Positions 39,005 to 47,679 of a stretch of 64,000 nt of DNA are shown one piece after another. Below the pieces are notes generated by a model. It was not told where the DNA came from. It did not search any database and saw nothing but the letters and a program-made list of their open reading frames with translations. Position numbers and translations under genes: made by a program. The stretch comes from Rathayibacter sp. SW19 (lineage in GTDB: Bacteria > Actinomycetota > Actinomycetes > Actinomycetales > Microbacteriaceae). The first letter of the stretch is position 1; every line of letters starts with the position of its first letter. The stretch spans positions 1,798,001-1,862,000 of the forward strand of contig NZ_CP133020.1 in assembly GCF_030866825.1 (NCBI RefSeq). Direction: 5' to 3'.

Positions 39005-39922
39005 ATGACCGTGTCGAGATTCGTGCAATATCAGCAATTCGGCGGCCCAGACGTCATTGAAGTCGCCGAAGTCGACCCGCCGCATCCCGGCGCTGGGCAG
39101 GTGCGGGTGCGGGTGCTCGCTGCCGGACTGAATCCGGTCGATTTCAAGATCTATCACGGCGGACCGGTTGCGGCGGCATACGGTGCCGTCGTGCCTTCCG
39201 GTGTCGGCAACGATTTCTCCGGTGTGATCGACGAACTCGGGGACGGCGTCACGGAATGGAGTCTGGGAGACGAGGTGTTCGGCAGTTCCAGGAATTTCGC
39301 CGAGGCAGATTTCGTCGTGGTCGACGCCGGCGTGCTGATCAGGAAACCGGCCGGGCTGCCATTCGAGGTCGCGGGCTCGCTTGCCGTAGTGGGTCGGACC
39401 GCGTGGGCAAGCGTCAACGCACTCAAGCTCTCCCCAGCCGACACGGTTCTGGTCAGCGCCGCGGCCGGCGGAGTCGGGGTGCTTGCTGCGCAGCTGGCGC
39501 TGGCGAGAGGTGCGACGGTCGTCGGCACCGCGAGTACCGCAAATCATGACTATTTGCGATCGCTCGGTGTTGTGCCGGTCGGCTACGGCGACGGCTTGGC
39601 CGATCGCATCCGCGAAGCCGCACCGCAGGGCATCACGGCCGTGCTCGACAACCACGGGCCGGCGACGATCGAGGTGGCGGTCGGGCTCGGCGTTCCGCTG
39701 AACCGGATCAACACGATCGCCGCGTACGGCTATGAGGGCGTGTTGGTGGTCGGCGGAGCCGCTGCGACGGCTGATGATCTGTCGCACGTGGCGCAGTTGC
39801 TCGCAGACGGTGAGCTGGAATTGCCGATTGACTCGATCTATCCGCTCGAGCGCGTGCGTGAAGCATATGAGAGGCTCGAGTCCGGGCACGTGCGCGGCAA
39901 AATCGTGCTGGTCACAGAATAG
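39005..39922 (+). CDS. Zinc-independent NADPH:quinone oxidoreductase-like (MDR) protein
   Basis: A 305 aa medium-chain reductase of the quinone oxidoreductase class. It shows VRVLAAGLNPVDFKIYHG, GVGNDFSGVIDELG, GDEVFGSSRNFAE, and the NADPH-binding Rossmann motif VSAAAGGVGVLAAQLALARGA; no zinc-ligand cysteines are seen. The substrate is unknown. ATG 39005 follows GCGAGAGG. Its last five codons (LVTE-stop) are the first of five 15-bp tandem units that reach almost to the next gene. Confidence 0.9.
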   Translation: MTVSRFVQYQQFGGPDVIEVAEVDPPHPGAGQVRVRVLAAGLNPVDFKIYHGGPVAAAYGAVVPSGVGNDFSGVIDELGDGVTEWSLGDEVFGSSRNFAEADFVVVDAGVLIRKPAGLPFEVAGSLAVVGRTAWASVNALKLSPADTVLVSAAAGGVGVLAAQLALARGATVVGTASTANHDYLRSLGVVPVGYGDGLADRIREAAPQGITAVLDNHGPATIEVAVGLGVPLNRINTIAAYGYEGVLVVGGAAATADDLSHVAQLLADGELELPIDSIYPLERVREAYERLESGHVRGKIVLVTE

Positions 39923-39982
39923 GTCGTCACCGAGTAGCTTGGCACCGAGCAGTTCGTCACCATTCAGCCTGTGACAGAGTGG
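39908..39982 (+). repeat. 15-bp tandem repeats spanning the stop of the quinone oxidoreductase
   Basis: Five units at 39908, 39923, 39938, 39953 and 39968. The first, CTGGTCACAGAATAG, is LVTE-stop; the second, GTCGTCACCGAGTAG, still reads VVTE-stop; the rest are progressively degenerate. The array ends 6 bp before the ATG of the next gene and supplies the bases upstream of it. Confidence 0.85.
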
Positions 39983-39988
39983 GAACCT

Positions 39989-40828
39989 ATGAGTCAGATT
40001 CCGCAATACACACTTTCCGATGGCAGCACGTTGCCGGCGATCGGGTTCGGAACCTACCCGCTGAAGGGCGACGAAGGGGTTCGGGCCGTTGCTTCTGCGA
40101 TCGATGCCGGGTACCGGTTGATCGACACCGCGGTCAATTATCAGAACGAGGATGCCGTCGGCCGCGGAATTGCAGCGTCCGGGCTGCCGCGCGACCAGGT
40201 TCAGCTCACCACCAAGCTGCCAGGACGCGATCATGGTTTTGACGAGACGCTCGCATCGTTCGACCGCTCGTGCTCGGCGCTCGGCGTCGACTACCTCGAC
40301 CTCTACCTGATCCACTGGCCGAACCCGAGCGTCGGCAAGTTCGTCGACAGCTGGCGGGCGATGATTCGGCTGCAGGAGCAGGGCAGGGTGCGCTCGATCG
40401 GTGTGTCCAACTTCACACAAGAGTTTCTGACCAGGCTGCAGGACGAAACAGGCGTGCTACCGGTGGTGAACCAGGTGGAGTTGCATCCGTTCTTTCCCCA
40501 AGTCGAGCTGCTGGCCTTCCACGAGCAGCACGGCATCCGCACAGAAGCGTGGAGCCCACTCGGCAAGCGCGCACCGATCCGCGAGGAGCATGTGATTGTC
40601 GCGACGGCCCGGGCCCACGGTGTGACCGAAGCCCAGGTGATTCTGCGATGGCAGGTTGAGCGAGGAGTGCTGCCTATCCCGAAGACCGCGAACATGCAGC
40701 GGCAACGTGAGAATATCGACGTGTTCAGTTTCCACCTCAGCTCCGAAGAAGTCACTGCGATCACGGCGCTGGGCCGCGACACAGGCCGCTTATTCGATGG
40801 CGACCCGAACACCCACGAAGAGATGTGA
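39989..40828 (+). CDS. Aldo/keto reductase
   Basis: A 279 aa NADPH-dependent aldehyde/ketone reductase, (beta/alpha)8 barrel, of the 2,5-diketo-D-gluconate reductase type. All four catalytic residues are present: Asp46 and Tyr51 in LIDTAVNYQNE, Lys76 in TTKLPG, and His109 in LIHWPNP; IPKTANMQRQRENIDVF is the cofactor-binding C-terminus. ATG 39989 is preferred to GTG 39971, which lies inside the tandem repeat from the upstream gene. Confidence 0.92.
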   Translation: MSQIPQYTLSDGSTLPAIGFGTYPLKGDEGVRAVASAIDAGYRLIDTAVNYQNEDAVGRGIAASGLPRDQVQLTTKLPGRDHGFDETLASFDRSCSALGVDYLDLYLIHWPNPSVGKFVDSWRAMIRLQEQGRVRSIGVSNFTQEFLTRLQDETGVLPVVNQVELHPFFPQVELLAFHEQHGIRTEAWSPLGKRAPIREEHVIVATARAHGVTEAQVILRWQVERGVLPIPKTANMQRQRENIDVFSFHLSSEEVTAITALGRDTGRLFDGDPNTHEEM

Positions 40829-40877
40829 GCGGTCAACCGCAGGCGAGCCGCTGACGAAGCCGCAGGATAATGGGGTC

Positions 40878-41297
40878 ATGATCTCGACAGAGCTCGCTCG
40901 CAGGCTCCGCGACGCAGGACTGCGCTGGCATCCATTGTCAGGAGACGCATTTCGCATCGATTCGGCCGAATTCGAATCCGACGTGTTCACTGTCAGCGAG
41001 ATGACGATCGAGGCACACGAGTTCGACACAGGCACGATACTCGGCTTCAACGGCACGACGGAGTGGGCACTGGATTCTGTTGCGATCGAGCGTGCGCTCT
41101 GGCTGCCACGCGAAGACCAATTGCGGCAGTTGCTTGGTGCCGCGTTCCTGTCACTGACCAGACTGTCAGACGGGCGCTATCGAGTGCTGACGCTGCTCGA
41201 GGGCCGTCAGTCTGAATTCGTGGCGGATGAGCCAGCACAGGCTTACGCCCTCGCGCTGCTCGCGCTCGTTCTGCATTCGACGTCCCCTCTCGCCTGA
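40878..41297 (+). CDS. Conserved actinobacterial protein of unknown function
   Basis: A 139 aa soluble protein. RLRDAGLRWHPLSGDAFRID, GTILGFNGTTEWALDSV and WLPREDQLRQLLG are the kind of segments strongly conserved in this group. Relatives are sometimes labelled pilus assembly protein CpaE, but there is no P-loop or receiver domain and the length is wrong, so that name should not be used. ATG 40878 follows AATGGGG. Confidence 0.75.
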   Translation: MISTELARRLRDAGLRWHPLSGDAFRIDSAEFESDVFTVSEMTIEAHEFDTGTILGFNGTTEWALDSVAIERALWLPREDQLRQLLGAAFLSLTRLSDGRYRVLTLLEGRQSEFVADEPAQAYALALLALVLHSTSPLA

Positions 41298-41381
41298 CGC
41301 TCGCCCGCGTGTCGCGGTGTTCGCCGTGGTGCCAGCCTCGATCCGCGTATTCCCAGCCCTCACAAGGATTCGACGCCTATC

Positions 41382-42353
41382 GTGATCGCTGTGCCGTACT
41401 CCCGACCGATGCTGAGTCGCGTTCCCGTTTGGGCCTGGCGTGCGCTCATGGCGCAGTTGCACGGTTTTCAGACGCGGCACTTCAACACCGAACCGATTGA
41501 AGCGGTCGACTATCGGCTCGACATCGACTATGTCGGAGACGCCATCAGGGCGCATCGCCTCGATGTTCTCCGCCCGCGCGGCACGAGCCAGCGATTGCCG
41601 GTATACGTGTACTTCCACGGCGGAGGATGGATCGCCGGCGACAAGCTGCCTTTGACAAAATACTGTGCCAGCCAGGCGGCGGAGGGCATGGTCGTTGTCA
41701 ACGTCAACTATCGGATGGCAGGCCGCTTCGATATGAAGCACCTGCTGCACGACGGCAACGATGCACTCGCCTGGGTGCGCGATCACATTGCGGAATTCGG
41801 CGGCGACCCTGACAATCTGGTGCTTGCCGGCGACTCCGCAGGCGGTCAGATCGCGGCCCTGCTTGCCGCAATGTCGACGCGGGCCGAACTTGCAGACCAC
41901 TACGAGTTGACACCGGCGTTGGCGCGCCGCAGTCTGACCGGGCTCGTGCTGCACTGCGGCGCGCTCGACTTCTCCGTCGTGTTCGAGCCTGGTTTCATCA
42001 TGGGCCTCGGCTTCGTGCGGATGCTGTTGCCCGGCAAGGGCCGCGGACTCACCCTTTCCCGTGCCGCGCGTTGGCTCTCGCCGATCGACTGGCTCGATCA
42101 GAGTTTCGCCCCCGTGCTCGTCACGACAAGTGAACGTGACTTCTTCTATCGGGCGAACCTGAACTTCGTCGAGGCGCTGCGAAGACACGGCGTGCGAGTC
42201 GAGACGCTGATGTTCGACGGTTCCCGCCGCAATACGGAACACACCTGGCAGCAGAACTACCGCTACCCGGAGTCGCAAGAGGTGTACCGGCGACTGCAGC
42301 AGTTCGTGCGCAGCGTCACGAGCGCGCCGGTGACCGCGGTGGCCGCCGGGTGA
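41382..42353 (+). CDS. Alpha/beta hydrolase, hormone-sensitive-lipase-like esterase
   Basis: A 323 aa esterase: oxyanion motif YFHGGGWIAGDK with His at 79, nucleophile Ser152 in AGDSAGGQIAAL, then VLVTTSERDFFY (acid) and a C-terminal His (NTEHTWQQNY). VNVNYRMAG is typical of the HSL family. There is no signal peptide, so it is likely cytoplasmic. GTG 41382 is used, but starts at 41391 or ATG 41409 are possible because no ribosome-binding site is well placed. Confidence 0.85.
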   Translation: MIAVPYSRPMLSRVPVWAWRALMAQLHGFQTRHFNTEPIEAVDYRLDIDYVGDAIRAHRLDVLRPRGTSQRLPVYVYFHGGGWIAGDKLPLTKYCASQAAEGMVVVNVNYRMAGRFDMKHLLHDGNDALAWVRDHIAEFGGDPDNLVLAGDSAGGQIAALLAAMSTRAELADHYELTPALARRSLTGLVLHCGALDFSVVFEPGFIMGLGFVRMLLPGKGRGLTLSRAARWLSPIDWLDQSFAPVLVTTSERDFFYRANLNFVEALRRHGVRVETLMFDGSRRNTEHTWQQNYRYPESQEVYRRLQQFVRSVTSAPVTAVAAG

Positions 42354-42382
42354 GCCTGCGCTGACACCCCGCGGATCATCGT

Positions 42383-44338
42383 CTAGCTCACGTGCACCGA
42401 CGGCCTGCGCTTCGCGTTCTTCTCCGCCTCGCGGAGCACCTCGCGCGTCACCGGCGCGACCTCGCCGGCGCCGGCGACCAGGAATCGCAGCATATTCGAT
42501 ATCGGGTTGCCTTCTGTCCATTCGAAGTAGACCTCAGGCACGACTCCGGTCAAGTCTCTGATCTCGAGCAGGATCGCAGCGATCGTGTTCGGCACGTTGC
42601 CGCTGTGTACCTCGAGCACCCGGAAACCGTGGCGTGAGACACCGCGAACGATGAGATCCTCCTCGAAATCCGACGAGTCGGACGGCAGGACCTCGAGGAA
42701 GATGATCGGAGAGCGCTGCGGAATATGACTGAAGCGGCGCTCATCCCTGCTCTTGTCCTGATACTCCTTCGCCGTGTCGTCGTCCCTGCGCTTGTTCGGC
42801 TCATGCGCGACGATTCGAATGGAATCGTTGTCTTCCGCATCTCTCAGCACGAAACCCGCGGCTTCGTCATCGATCGTGACAGAGGTCGCTCGCAACTGAA
42901 AAGATCGGCGCACGCGCGACACGAGCGAGACGGCCATGATTCCGAGGATGAACAGGCCACCGATCCGCACGCCGTCAGGGCGTTCGAAGATGTTGGCCAC
43001 GGTCGTGTACACGAAGACGACCGCGATGATCGTGAACATGATCGTGCGCCACTTCTGGCGTTTTCGCCGTGCAGACAGAGCTACGGCAGCGGCGGCTGAG
43101 GTGATCAACACGAGCACCCCGGTCGCGTACGCGCCGCCCTGGGCGTCGACGTTGGCCTGGAAGATAAGGGTGATCAAAAACGCGATCAGGATGAATACGA
43201 TGACAAGTGGCCGAACGGCGCGTGCCCATTGCGGTGCCATTCCGTAGCGTGGCAGATAGCGAGGCACGAGGTTGAGCAGCCCGGCCATCGCCGATGCACC
43301 CGCAAACCAGAGAATGAAGATCGTGCTCAGGTCATAGACCGTCCCGAATGCGGGGCCGAGGTATTCGTGGGCGAGATAGGCCAGTGCACGCCCGTTCGCC
43401 GCTCCTCCAGGCTGGAATTCCTTTTGCGGAATCAGCAGCGTCGTGGCGAGGCTGGAGGAGACCAAGAAGGCGCTCATGATGATCGCGGCGGTTGCGAGCA
43501 GGTGGCCGGTGCCTCGGATCCGCCCGCGCGGCGCATCCGCTGTGTCTCCAGGCGCTCCCGTGATCTGTGGCATCACGGCGACGCCGGTCTCGAAGCCGGA
43601 CAAGCCGAGTGCGAGCTTGGGGAAAACGATCAACGCGATTCCGGCGACCAGCAGCGGATTGCCGTGCTGCGCTGTCAGGGCACCCCACCAGTCCGTGATC
43701 ACGACCGGATGCTGCGCCACCTGCCCGAACGCCACCGCGACGACGACGACGTTCAGCGCGAGATAGACTCCGACCAGGACGACCGCAATTCCAATCGCCT
43801 CTTTGAAGCCTTTGAGGAACACGGCCCCAAGCAGAGCGATGAGGATCAGCGTGAGCGGCACCTGTGCTCCGTGGAACCACGCTGGTGCAAATGGATTCTC
43901 GATCGCGTGGGCAGTCGCATCCGCGGCAGACAGCGTGATCGTGATCATGAAGTCGGTCGCGGCGAATCCGAGAAGAATCAGCACGAAGAGTTTGCCCGCC
44001 CACCACGGCAGCAATCGTTCGAGCATTGCAATCGATCCGGAACCGCGAAAGCTCTCCTTCGACACGCGCAGATACACCGGCAGCGCTCCGCCCAGGGTCA
44101 GGATCACCAGCACGATAGTGGCGAACGGCGAAATCAGTCCGGCAGCAAGCGCCGCGATCGCCGGCTGATAGCCGAGTGTGGAGAAGTAGTCGAGACCGGT
44201 CAGACACATCACTCGCCACCAGGAGTGCGTCTTCTCCGGTGCGCGCGCGTGCGGGCCTTGGTGGGTTCCGTTGGGGTCGATCAGCCCGTCGAGCATCCAT
44301 GCCCTGATTCCGCGACTGGCGGGCGCCGTGTTACTCAC
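42383..44338 (-). CDS. APC-superfamily permease with cytoplasmic C-terminal domain
   Basis: A 651 aa membrane protein. About twelve membrane segments (roughly 45-500) begin with LTGLDYFSTLGYQPAIAALA and include SGFETGVAVMPQITG. About 150 soluble C-terminal residues follow (FSHIPQRSPIIFLEVLPSDS; VPNTIAAILLEIRDLTGVVP; GNPISNMLRFL). It is related to amino-acid/polyamine permeases; the soluble domain recalls APC transporters gated by cytosolic ligands, but the substrate is unknown. Start GTG 44338. It is divergent from the phosphate transporter. Confidence 0.85.
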   Translation of the reverse strand: MSNTAPASRGIRAWMLDGLIDPNGTHQGPHARAPEKTHSWWRVMCLTGLDYFSTLGYQPAIAALAAGLISPFATIVLVILTLGGALPVYLRVSKESFRGSGSIAMLERLLPWWAGKLFVLILLGFAATDFMITITLSAADATAHAIENPFAPAWFHGAQVPLTLILIALLGAVFLKGFKEAIGIAVVLVGVYLALNVVVVAVAFGQVAQHPVVITDWWGALTAQHGNPLLVAGIALIVFPKLALGLSGFETGVAVMPQITGAPGDTADAPRGRIRGTGHLLATAAIIMSAFLVSSSLATTLLIPQKEFQPGGAANGRALAYLAHEYLGPAFGTVYDLSTIFILWFAGASAMAGLLNLVPRYLPRYGMAPQWARAVRPLVIVFILIAFLITLIFQANVDAQGGAYATGVLVLITSAAAAVALSARRKRQKWRTIMFTIIAVVFVYTTVANIFERPDGVRIGGLFILGIMAVSLVSRVRRSFQLRATSVTIDDEAAGFVLRDAEDNDSIRIVAHEPNKRRDDDTAKEYQDKSRDERRFSHIPQRSPIIFLEVLPSDSSDFEEDLIVRGVSRHGFRVLEVHSGNVPNTIAAILLEIRDLTGVVPEVYFEWTEGNPISNMLRFLVAGAGEVAPVTREVLREAEKNAKRRPSVHVS

Positions 44339-44519
44339 GTGGCAACACTACGTCTTCTCTGGTCGCAGCCCTATCAAGTTGACCTCGCGGGTTTCAGGTG
44401 TGAGTATCGAGTTGGCTACCAAGCGATGCCACCTCCATTACATGAAATCCCGATGAATTCGACACCTTCCCGTGTCGAAGGGCGGGATTGACTGTGCGCA
44501 CCCACACAGAAAGACGCCG

Positions 44520-45728
44520 GTGGATCTCACCCTGATCGTGGTGCTGGTGATCGCACTGGCGCTGTTCTTCGACTTCACCAACGGGTTCCATGACACAGCG
44601 AACGCGATGGCGACTCCGATCGCAACGGGGGCGATGCGTCCGAAGGTTGCTGTCGCCCTCGCCGCGTGCTTGAACCTGGTCGGTGCGTTCCTCTCCACGG
44701 CTGTGGCCCAGACGATCTCCGGCGGCATCATCAATGAAGGACCCGGTGGCGTCAGCATCACCCCCGAAATGATCTTCGCCGGTCTCGTCGGCGCCATCAT
44801 TTGGAACATGGTGACCTGGTTGTTCGGTCTTCCGTCAAGCTCGTCTCATGCGCTATTCGGTGGGCTGATCGGCGCCGCGATTGTCGGGGCCGGTTTCAGC
44901 TCTGTCAACTATCTCGTGCTCGTCGACAAGGTGATCCTTCCGGCGCTGCTTGCCCCGCTGATTGCCGGGTTTGTGGCCTATCTGTCGACAAAGCTCGCGT
45001 ATGCGATCACGCGGCGCTATGACAATCGACCGGATGGCCGTGCCGGGTTCCGCTACGGGCAGATCTTCTCATCGTCGCTGGTCGCACTCGCGCACGGAAC
45101 GAATGACGCACAGAAGACCATGGGCGTGATCACGCTCGTTTTGATCTCCGCGGGACTACAGGCGCAGGGCACCGATCCGCAGTTCTGGGTGATCTTCGCC
45201 TGTGCGCTTGCGATCGCTGCGGGAACGTACACGGGCGGTTGGCGCATCATCCGCACGCTCGGAACCGGGCTGACCGAGGTGAAGCCCGCGCAGGGCTTCG
45301 CCGCTGAGACGAGCACCGCAGCGACCATTCTCGCGTCGACACACCTCGGCTTTGCGCTCTCGACAACGCAGGTCGCTTCCGGTTCGGTGATCGGCTCGGG
45401 GCTCGGCCGCCGGGGCTCGTCTGTGCGCTGGCGTACGGCGGGCCGGATCGGCACCGGCTGGTTGATGACGCTTCCCTGTGCTGCGGTCGTCGGGGCAGCT
45501 GCCGCCTTCATCGCGCACCTCGGCCCGATCGGGATCGGGATCGTCGGGATCGTCGGTATCGGCGTCATCGTCGTCATCTTCGGCATCGCCAGTCGCAACA
45601 GGGTCGACAGCAAGAACGCGCTCGGCGGAGTCAACGAAGTGGCGCAGTCGGTTGACGCGGTGCGGATCAGGAAGGTCAAGCCGAAGAAGTCGACGGGAAA
45701 GCGCAGCGACAAGAGGGATGCCGCATGA
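44520..45728 (+). CDS. pit: Low-affinity inorganic phosphate transporter, PiT family
   Basis: A 402 aa sodium- or proton-coupled phosphate permease. Both family signatures are present: GFHDTANAMATP from residue 22 and AHGTNDAQKTMGV (GTNDAQ 193-198), with GLPSSSSHALFGGLIGA and STHLGFALSTTQVASGSVIG, the duplicated PD001131-like motifs. GTG 44520 gives a normal N-terminus; the upstream start at 44472 would add a hydrophilic leader. The next gene overlaps by ATGA. Confidence 0.93.
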   Translation: MDLTLIVVLVIALALFFDFTNGFHDTANAMATPIATGAMRPKVAVALAACLNLVGAFLSTAVAQTISGGIINEGPGGVSITPEMIFAGLVGAIIWNMVTWLFGLPSSSSHALFGGLIGAAIVGAGFSSVNYLVLVDKVILPALLAPLIAGFVAYLSTKLAYAITRRYDNRPDGRAGFRYGQIFSSSLVALAHGTNDAQKTMGVITLVLISAGLQAQGTDPQFWVIFACALAIAAGTYTGGWRIIRTLGTGLTEVKPAQGFAAETSTAATILASTHLGFALSTTQVASGSVIGSGLGRRGSSVRWRTAGRIGTGWLMTLPCAAVVGAAAAFIAHLGPIGIGIVGIVGIGVIVVIFGIASRNRVDSKNALGGVNEVAQSVDAVRIRKVKPKKSTGKRSDKRDAA

Positions 45729-46057
45729 TCAACTGGATCTCGTTCTTCGTCGTCGCGTTCGCGGCTATCTTCTCAGCGTGCATCGTCGTTGTGCTGTTCT
45801 CGCTCGGACTGCGCCTGTTGAGCACGGCGGGCAAGACGCCACTCGCGATTCCGGCCGAGTTCACAGACGCCATCACGATCGTCACGCCCGCGGAGGCGGC
45901 GGCTGAGGCCAAGCGCATCCGCAAGGCCGCCAAGCGCAACCCACTGAGCCGTGCGCAACAACGGTTGGTGCTCATTGGCGCATACAGCTGCTTCACCTTG
46001 TGCGGTGCCGCAGTACTGTTCGGCATCTATCTGATCATCCCGGCATTGCACCACTGA
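45725..46057 (+). CDS. Small two-helix membrane protein linked to the phosphate transporter
   Basis: A 110 aa protein with membrane segments at about 5-30 and 80-105 and a basic, alanine-rich cytoplasmic loop (EAAAEAKRIRKAAKRNPLSRAQQ). It overlaps the pit stop by ATGA, so it is translationally coupled and may be an accessory subunit. In many bacteria the pit partner is a PhoU-like regulator; this is not one. Confidence 0.78.
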   Translation: MINWISFFVVAFAAIFSACIVVVLFSLGLRLLSTAGKTPLAIPAEFTDAITIVTPAEAAAEAKRIRKAAKRNPLSRAQQRLVLIGAYSCFTLCGAAVLFGIYLIIPALHH

Positions 46058-46147
46058 CACGCATTCCACTGAAGGTCGCGGGGGCGGATTCGAGCTGCCA
46101 GGTCGGGAGCCGAAGATCATCGAGCACCGCAGCTTAGGATTGCAGCC

Positions 46148-47539
46148 ATGACTCAGGGTGATGTCGCCGGTATCGTCGCCGGCCTCCGCGATCGTTTCGA
46201 TGCTGGTGCGACCAAGCCGGTCGCCTGGCGGATAGGGCAGTTGCGGGCCATGCGGGCGATGCTGACCACACACAGTTCGGCGTTCGAGGCCGCGCTGGCC
46301 GCAGACCTCGGCAAGAACGCGACCGAGTCCTTTCTGGTGGAGATCGGTTTTGTGATCGGGGAGATCGACCACACCCTGAAACACTTGCGCCGGTGGTTGC
46401 GGCCGCGTCGCGTGGGCGTGCCCGGCGCGGTGCTTCCAGCTCGGGCGTCGATCGTACGCGAGCCGCTCGGCGTTGTCCTCGTAATCGCCCCGTGGAACTA
46501 TCCCGTTCAGTTGATGCTCACTCCGGTTGTCGGTGCGCTCGCAGCCGGCAACGCGGTCGTGTTGAAGCCGAGTGAACTCGCGCCGGCGACGTCGGCGGCG
46601 ATTGCAGAACTGGTGCCCAAGTACCTGGACGCACGCGCGGTTGCAGTCGTTGAAGGAGCCGTCGACGAGACGACGCAGTTACTTGCGGAACGCTTCGACC
46701 ACATCTTCTACACCGGAAACGCCCGCGTCGGTCGCATCGTGATGACCGCGGCCGCGAAGAACCTCACACCGGTGACACTCGAACTCGGCGGAAAGTCGCC
46801 AGTTTACGTTGACGACAGCGTCGATTTGGCCGCGGCCGCCGCTCGCATCGCCTGGGGCAAATTCATGAACGCCGGGCAGACCTGTGTGGCACCGGACTAC
46901 CTCCTTGCCGCCGCGGATGTTGCGGCACGGCTCGAACCGCTTCTCACGAGCGCGATCGCCGACCTATACGGTGCCGATCCGCGGGGGAGCGCCGACTACG
47001 GTCGCATTGTCAACGGCGCACAGTTCGATCGTTTGGGCACGTTGCTTGGAGAGGGACGCCGGGTTGTCGCAGGCGCGTCGGATGCTGCCACGCGCTACCT
47101 TGGGCCGACCGTGCTTGCGGATGTCGCGCGCGATTCAGCGGTCATGCAGCAGGAGATCTTCGGGCCGATTCTGCCGATCATCACGGTGCGCGGACTGGAT
47201 GATGCGCTTGCGTTCATCCGTGGCGGCGACAAACCGTTGTCTCTCTACGTTTTCAGCTCGTCGGATCGGGTGCGCAGGCGGTTCATCACAGAAACCAGTT
47301 CCGGCGCGATCGGATTCGGCATTCCGGCGGCGCACTTGGTCGTTCCGGGCCTGCCGTTCGGAGGCGTCGGTGCCAGCGGAATGGGTGCCTACCATGGCGA
47401 GCGATCGGTCGCAACGTTCAGCCACGAGAAGGCGGTTCTGTCCAAGCCGCTCGCTCCGGACACCATGCGCTTGGTCTACCCGCCGTACACCCAGAAGAAG
47501 GACAACTTCATTCGCGGGTTGCTGCGCAAGCTGGGCTGA
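46148..47539 (+). CDS. Aldehyde dehydrogenase (class 3-like)
   Basis: A 463 aa ALDH of the short, membrane-associated class 3 type: VIAPWNYPVQLMLTPVVGALAAG, FYTGNARVGRIVM, general base Glu212 in LELGGKSPVYV, catalytic Cys246 in GQTCVAPDY, EIFGPILPI, and PFGGVGASGMGAYHGERS. The C-terminus ends in an amphipathic stretch (NFIRGLLRKLG). Such enzymes oxidise medium- or long-chain and aromatic aldehydes. ATG 46148. Confidence 0.92.
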   Translation: MTQGDVAGIVAGLRDRFDAGATKPVAWRIGQLRAMRAMLTTHSSAFEAALAADLGKNATESFLVEIGFVIGEIDHTLKHLRRWLRPRRVGVPGAVLPARASIVREPLGVVLVIAPWNYPVQLMLTPVVGALAAGNAVVLKPSELAPATSAAIAELVPKYLDARAVAVVEGAVDETTQLLAERFDHIFYTGNARVGRIVMTAAAKNLTPVTLELGGKSPVYVDDSVDLAAAAARIAWGKFMNAGQTCVAPDYLLAAADVAARLEPLLTSAIADLYGADPRGSADYGRIVNGAQFDRLGTLLGEGRRVVAGASDAATRYLGPTVLADVARDSAVMQQEIFGPILPIITVRGLDDALAFIRGGDKPLSLYVFSSSDRVRRRFITETSSGAIGFGIPAAHLVVPGLPFGGVGASGMGAYHGERSVATFSHEKAVLSKPLAPDTMRLVYPPYTQKKDNFIRGLLRKLG

Positions 47540-47679
47540 GCGACGCTTCGCGCAGACTGTGGTGTCGCATCCGAAGATTCGGACGAACCGACAATGCGCG
47601 CGTCATGATTCGCTCGGGTAAAGTCGCTACCGTAGGAAAAGAGCCACAAGCGCTTTCCGTGAGGCAATGGAGCTAGCCA

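Noticed and set aside
38522..40420. Long minus-strand open frame opposite the peptidase start, quinone oxidoreductase and aldo/keto reductase
   Set aside because: It crosses three well-supported genes and codes for a low-complexity Arg/Asp/Gln-rich sequence typical of antisense frames.
40878..41297. Pilus assembly protein CpaE
   Set aside because: The name circulates for relatives, but the 139-aa protein lacks the receiver and P-loop ATPase domains of CpaE.
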